NCBI RefSeq assembly: GCF_037076345.1
Contig: NZ_AP024702.1
Location: 1,860,001 to 1,924,000, forward strand
DNA: 64,000 nucleotides
Direction: 5' to 3'
From: Haloferula helveola
GTDB lineage: Bacteria > Verrucomicrobiota > Verrucomicrobiia > Verrucomicrobiales > Akkermansiaceae
A program made the position numbers and the translations under genes. Under the pieces are notes generated by a model that was given only the letters and a program-made list of their open reading frames with translations, was not told the origin of the DNA and made no database searches. Within the stretch, counting starts at the first letter, position 1, and the number at the start of each line of letters is the position of its first letter. Of the stretch, positions 60,123 to 64,000 are shown piece after piece.

Positions 60123-63100
60123 ATGAAGGCACTACTCCTCCCGCTTCTGTCTCTCTGTCTCATCCCCACCCAGGCTCAAGCGGACGAACCCGATGCCGGG
60201 AAAGAGCCTGCGCTCGTCGGCAGGGTCGGCCGCTGTCACCGGATGGCCTTCGAGGGCAATGAGATTTTCACGGCGGACGAGCTGAGGAAGGGCCTCGCGG
60301 CCGATGCCAGCTTCGCGATGGCGGCGCGTCCGACGGAACCGCTGGACCACTTTCTCAAGGAGATCCCGGAGTTGTTGATCGCCGGTTACCGCAAGTCCGG
60401 TTGCCCCGACGCGAAGGTCAGGATGACCCACCGGCCCGGGAACGAAGCGCTGCCATTCCTCGTCACGATCGAGGAAGGCAAACGCTACCGCCAAGGCAAG
60501 ATCATCATTGAAGGCGTGGACGGCATCGACCGCGAGCGGCTGATCGCCGACCTCACCCAAGGCAAGCCGCGGACCCCGATGGGCACTTTGCTCGAGCGGA
60601 TTCGCGAGGCAGCCGAGGCCGAGGAATCCCGACTCCCCAAAGAAGGGGCCCACGGCCCCGACTACTTCGAGAAATGGGGAGAACTTCACGAGGCGAGTTG
60701 GAATCCGGGTCAACCGGTTCCTTTCAAGGGCGAAGGTGTTTCCCCCCTGCTCAGCGATATCAAGTTCCATCTCGCGGAGCAGGGACGGGCCAACGCGCGC
60801 GTCCGCACCCGCCATCGACGCGGTCCCGACGGCGTGGCCGATCTGATGATCGATATCGAAGACCCGGGCCCGGATCCCGAGATCGGTCAGATCATCATCG
60901 AGGGCGCAAACCGCTTCGGACGCGAGGAGATCCTCCAACTCACCGGATTGCACCACGGGGATCCGGTGGCGCCACAGGACATTGACCGCGCCATGCTCGG
61001 GCTCTGGAACAGCGGGCGATTCTTCCCCTTCGCGATCCAAACCGAAAACCGGAACGGACCGGGGCCGGAGATCGACATCCGCATCCGGCTTTGTGAGATC
61101 GACGATACCCCGCCGCTGGACCAGCAACTCTCGCCGGAGCAGGAGGCCGTGCTGAAGTTCATCGAATGGGTCAATCTGGAACTCGATGGCGAAGAGTTCC
61201 TGGTCACTTACGAGATCGAGGGCGACGGCGCCCCGCATCTTGCCGTGGGGTGGTCGGCGAAATCGGGACTGCTCGCCGAGGTCGGAATACCCGAGCGCCA
61301 ACACAAGGTGGCTCTCCGTTATTCGCAGGACGGGTTTGATGCGGTCCTCGGAAAAGAAGACCTGCGGCTTTCGGCCCATCTCGGCATCCGGCTTCGCAAG
61401 AACTGGATCCGCCTGCTGCCCACCCACGAAGAAAAACCCCTCGCGATCTCGGTGGCCTCTCAATTCCTGTCGAACAAGCACCGGCAGGATTTGCCCCCAA
61501 GCCTGGGCATCCTGGTGAGCCCGTCCGTTCCGCTTCTCAAGGCCGACTCCATCCGCCGGGAAGGCGACACGGTGATCATCGAGGACCTGCTCGAACTTGA
61601 TCTGGCGACAGGCAAGCTGCTCGGGATCGGCGGGGGATCCGTCGACCTCGAGCCCGGATGCGTCGAGGCCAGGATGGACGAATTGCGTAACGACGTCGGC
61701 CGTGCCGATGAACTGGGCATCGACGAGTGGCGGCAGGTGGTGTCCGAAATGATCGACGAGAACTTGCCCGGCGACGCGATTCCTGCCGAGATCCGCAAGC
61801 AGATGGACTCGCTCAGTGACATGGCGAGACTCCTCGATATCCTGCGCGAAGCGGACGCCTTCGGCACCCTCGAAGAGTTGAGCGACCTCTTCGTCAGCAA
61901 GGACGATCCCGAGACCTTCAGGATCCCGAGCAGCTTCAAACCCTACATGCGCAGCCAGACGGCATCGCTGCTCGCCAGCATCGGATTCTTCTGGGCGATC
62001 GAGGAATCCGCGCCTGACGCGGATTGGCCGACCGTGCTGGCGCGGGAACTCCTGATCCTCCGCGGCGGCGGAGACGAGCACTGCTTGCGCAACCTCGAAA
62101 CACTTCTCTCCGATCCGGAGCTCGGCCCTCTCGGCGCCATTCTTTGTGCCCGACTCGTCGAGTCCGACAGTCGCGAACTTTCGCAACGGTTCCTGAAGTA
62201 CGGCAAAGAACGTAGCAACGAGACCGGCTTCCGGAAGGACTGGCGGATCCTCACCCACCCGAATTCGTTCTGGGCGGAGCCGATCGAACAGGTACGAGCG
62301 TCATTCGTCGCCGCGAGTCCGGAGAAGCTGAAGGAAATGGCCGAACTCCTCCCGGCCCGGCTCGATGGCTGGCTGCCCGAACTCCACCAGACCCTCGGAA
62401 AGCAGCAAGGCGCGTCGCTCGACACAGAGTCCATCGCCCCCCACATGGACCGACTCTGGGAAGCGATGCTGAAGGACCTCGCCGACGATTACTTCGAGCG
62501 GAAGATCGACCCGCCCGCGGACCCTGAGACCATGGCCGCCACTGCCGACGGCACCCCGATCCCCCGCTACCTTGTGCGGCTCGCGCGAGACATGCAAATG
62601 GGCGCGGCAGGCGACCTCATCGCGCCGGAACCGGACGAGGCCCGTCCCTGGACCATGGATCCCGCGCTCGCATCGGTCATTCGCGCGACACTGATCCTTG
62701 AGAAGTTCCGCAAGCAGGATGCGGCACCGGAGGCGGACGCGCTCGACGAATTCTTCGCCAAGGAATACCCGGAACTTGTCGGCAAGGATGCCCAGGCGTG
62801 GATCGAGGCGACGGGCTACACCCGCGATCAGCTCGATGCGTGGCACCGGCTTCTCTCGATCACGGGATACGTCGTTGGCTCCGCAGCGAAGCAGGTCGCC
62901 GTCCCGGACGACGACAAGGTGCTGCTCGACCACTTCCGGAAACACAAGCGCCTCTTCTGCAGCCTCTACTCATCCCAGCTCGTCTTCATCAAGCCGGCCA
63001 ACGGGAATGACGTCCGGTCGGTGTGCGAAGCCTACCGGCTTGCTTCCGCGCTGGCATCGCTACCCGACGACGGGCTGTCGCTGGAAGCCGTCGGCAAACT

Positions 63101-63776
63101 GGCCGATCTCGAACCGGATACCGGAATCAAGATCTTCCCGCAGAACGACGTCGATCCGGACACCCTGAACCCGTCAATTCTCGAAGCCATCGAAGACCTT
63201 GCACCGGGCGAGACATCGGATCCGACCCATCTCGGTGCGGGGGTCGCGGTCGTCCGCCTGGTCGCAAGAAAAGATGACCCGAGAATCGAGTACGACGACA
63301 TGAAGGATGCCGTGCTCGCCCACTGGAAGTCGCAACAGGTTCGCGAGAAGGTCCAGAAGATGTTCGCCAATCTCGATGCGGAACTGGAGGTCCTCATCCT
63401 GGAGGATCCGAAGGGGCCCCGCATGCCGACATCCCCTCTCGATCGTCTTCGTCTGGAGCATCCCGAGGCCATGGTCGGCCGCTTGCTGAACGGATGGAAA
63501 AAGCTCGGCTCCGAAGTCGAAGCCGATGTCTCGAATGCCCTCAATGACATCTTCCAGAAGGCCAAGGACGACGAATCGCTGATCTGTTTCATGCTCCGCC
63601 AAGAACTTAAGGACACCACCAGGGAGTGCCTCAAACGCGCGGCTGCGGCCGACCGGGCCAAAGCCGGCGAGATGAGCCGGGAGATCGAGGAGTTCCACTC
63701 GACCCACGGCGAAGGAGGCTGCGCTGTGTATCACACGCTCAAGGCCCTGCGGAAGGAAGTGTTCGGCGAACCCTGA
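60123..63776 (+). CDS. Large exported protein with POTRA repeats and parvulin-like domain
   Basis: 1217 residues with signal peptide (MKALLLPLLSLCLIPTQAQA). The first ~320 residues contain POTRA-type units: MAFEGNEIFTADELRKGL, GKIIIEGVDGIDRERLIADLTQGKP and GQIIIEGANRFGREEILQLTGLHHGDPVAPQDIDRAMLGLWNSGRF, as in BamA/TamA. The beta-barrel expected after POTRA domains is not evident; instead a ~600-residue helical region follows. Residues ~943-1085 (LYSSQLVFIKPAN...LPDDGLSLEAVGKLADLEP...LNPSILEAIEDLAPGETSDPTHLGAGVAVVRLVARK) have the layout of a SurA/PpiC parvulin domain. The mix suggests outer-membrane protein assembly or chaperoning in the periplasm. Confidence 0.72.
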   Translation: MKALLLPLLSLCLIPTQAQADEPDAGKEPALVGRVGRCHRMAFEGNEIFTADELRKGLAADASFAMAARPTEPLDHFLKEIPELLIAGYRKSGCPDAKVRMTHRPGNEALPFLVTIEEGKRYRQGKIIIEGVDGIDRERLIADLTQGKPRTPMGTLLERIREAAEAEESRLPKEGAHGPDYFEKWGELHEASWNPGQPVPFKGEGVSPLLSDIKFHLAEQGRANARVRTRHRRGPDGVADLMIDIEDPGPDPEIGQIIIEGANRFGREEILQLTGLHHGDPVAPQDIDRAMLGLWNSGRFFPFAIQTENRNGPGPEIDIRIRLCEIDDTPPLDQQLSPEQEAVLKFIEWVNLELDGEEFLVTYEIEGDGAPHLAVGWSAKSGLLAEVGIPERQHKVALRYSQDGFDAVLGKEDLRLSAHLGIRLRKNWIRLLPTHEEKPLAISVASQFLSNKHRQDLPPSLGILVSPSVPLLKADSIRREGDTVIIEDLLELDLATGKLLGIGGGSVDLEPGCVEARMDELRNDVGRADELGIDEWRQVVSEMIDENLPGDAIPAEIRKQMDSLSDMARLLDILREADAFGTLEELSDLFVSKDDPETFRIPSSFKPYMRSQTASLLASIGFFWAIEESAPDADWPTVLARELLILRGGGDEHCLRNLETLLSDPELGPLGAILCARLVESDSRELSQRFLKYGKERSNETGFRKDWRILTHPNSFWAEPIEQVRASFVAASPEKLKEMAELLPARLDGWLPELHQTLGKQQGASLDTESIAPHMDRLWEAMLKDLADDYFERKIDPPADPETMAATADGTPIPRYLVRLARDMQMGAAGDLIAPEPDEARPWTMDPALASVIRATLILEKFRKQDAAPEADALDEFFAKEYPELVGKDAQAWIEATGYTRDQLDAWHRLLSITGYVVGSAAKQVAVPDDDKVLLDHFRKHKRLFCSLYSSQLVFIKPANGNDVRSVCEAYRLASALASLPDDGLSLEAVGKLADLEPDTGIKIFPQNDVDPDTLNPSILEAIEDLAPGETSDPTHLGAGVAVVRLVARKDDPRIEYDDMKDAVLAHWKSQQVREKVQKMFANLDAELEVLILEDPKGPRMPTSPLDRLRLEHPEAMVGRLLNGWKKLGSEVEADVSNALNDIFQKAKDDESLICFMLRQELKDTTRECLKRAAAADRAKAGEMSREIEEFHSTHGEGGCAVYHTLKALRKEVFGEP

Positions 63777-63892
63777 GGGCTGCGGCCGCGATCCGCAGTG
63801 CGATGAACTTGCGGAAAATCCCGATCCCCCATCATCTTCGCATCATTTTGCGTGGCTAAGCTGTTGGCAGGTTCCCGACCACCGCCACCGCC

Positions 63893-64000
63893 ATGAAACC
63901 TTTCCGTTCGTTCCTGATTTTCCTGCTCGCCGTCATCTCCCCCTCCGTCATCGCCGAGGAGAAGGATGAAAAACACGGCGCCACGAAACCTTCCCCCGCC
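63893..64000 (+). CDS. Start of an exported protein, cut by the window end
   Basis: 36 codons from ATG 63893: MKPFRSFLIFLLAVISPSVIA is a clear signal peptide, followed by the charged EEKDEKHGATKPSPA. It is 116 bp after the POTRA/parvulin gene in the same direction. The remainder lies outside the window, so no function can be given. Confidence 0.7.
   Translation, partial: MKPFRSFLIFLLAVISPSVIAEEKDEKHGATKPSPA

Noticed and set aside
60132-62258. 708-codon open frame opposite the POTRA protein
   Set aside because: Shadow of a well supported gene; no domain, no start signal.
1-64000. CRISPR arrays, rRNA or tRNA genes
   Set aside because: No regularly spaced repeats of 25-40 bp and no cloverleaf or rRNA-like segments were found by eye; a covariance-model scan was not possible.

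Overview
The window looks like a chromosome segment of a high-GC member of the Verrucomicrobiota (PVC superphylum), probably Verrucomicrobiales. This is inferred from gene content: formylglycine sulfatases, paired DUF1549/DUF1553 + DUF1501 and DUF1592 + DUF1552 genes with planctomycete-type CxxCH cytochrome motifs, a Rhodopirellula/Verrucomicrobium-type ECF sigma factor next to a FecR/LamG protein, an SHD1-domain glycosidase, and secreted proteins ending in the PVC-style QFFR-like tail. I saw no rRNA, tRNA, CRISPR array, transposase or integrase.

Layout. 1-976: end of a Fic protein. 1-7 kb: two sulfatases and a lectin-fold secreted protein, apparently for sulfated polysaccharide use, plus an MFS carrier; two copies of a diverged ~117-bp intergenic repeat lie here. 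7-14.4 kb: thioredoxin/heme/PDZ protein, second MFS carrier, DUF4177-like protein, membrane protein coupled to a PhoD-like phosphatase, small lipoprotein and membrane protein. 14.6-19.6 kb: DUF6807, DUF1549/1553 and DUF1501 in one direction. 19.7-25 kb: ECF sigma factor, FecR-like LamG protein, pseudopilin-like protein and a large secreted protein; a two-part promoter-like motif precedes both the sigma gene and the pseudopilin gene. 25-29.6 kb: a SIR2 NADase-like gene and a membrane-anchored STAND/WD40 NTPase, a probable defence pair. 30.2-37.1 kb: DUF1592/DUF1552 pair, FG-GAP protein, APH-type kinase, secreted protein. 37.3-39.3 kb: an AT-richer TIR-methyltransferase fusion in a gene-poor pocket. 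40-50.5 kb: two beta-lactamase-like serine hydrolases, a subtilase, an isoprenylcysteine methyltransferase-like protein, a sorbosone-dehydrogenase-like protein, an MFS carrier, a glycosidase and a spermidine-synthase-like protein. 59.4-64 kb: zinc-ribbon membrane protein, a 1217-residue POTRA/parvulin-like protein, and the start of another secreted protein.

The most interesting part is 50,472-59,419. A 65-bp direct repeat (62/65 identical) brackets about 8.9 kb holding five co-directional genes: an M15/PG-binding/GH108-like muralytic enzyme, a 936-residue protein with about eight tandem helical repeats, a lipoprotein, a four-helix membrane protein with a TIG-like tail, and a TIR-TIR-SLOG-like protein. 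The right repeat copy carries the first seven codons of the spermidine-synthase-like gene, and the left copy carries the stop codon of the zinc-ribbon gene. The block therefore appears to have been inserted between two genes that were once adjacent and co-directional. I propose it is a mobile cassette coding for an undescribed nucleotide-signal and cell-wall-lysis conflict system; the function is inference.
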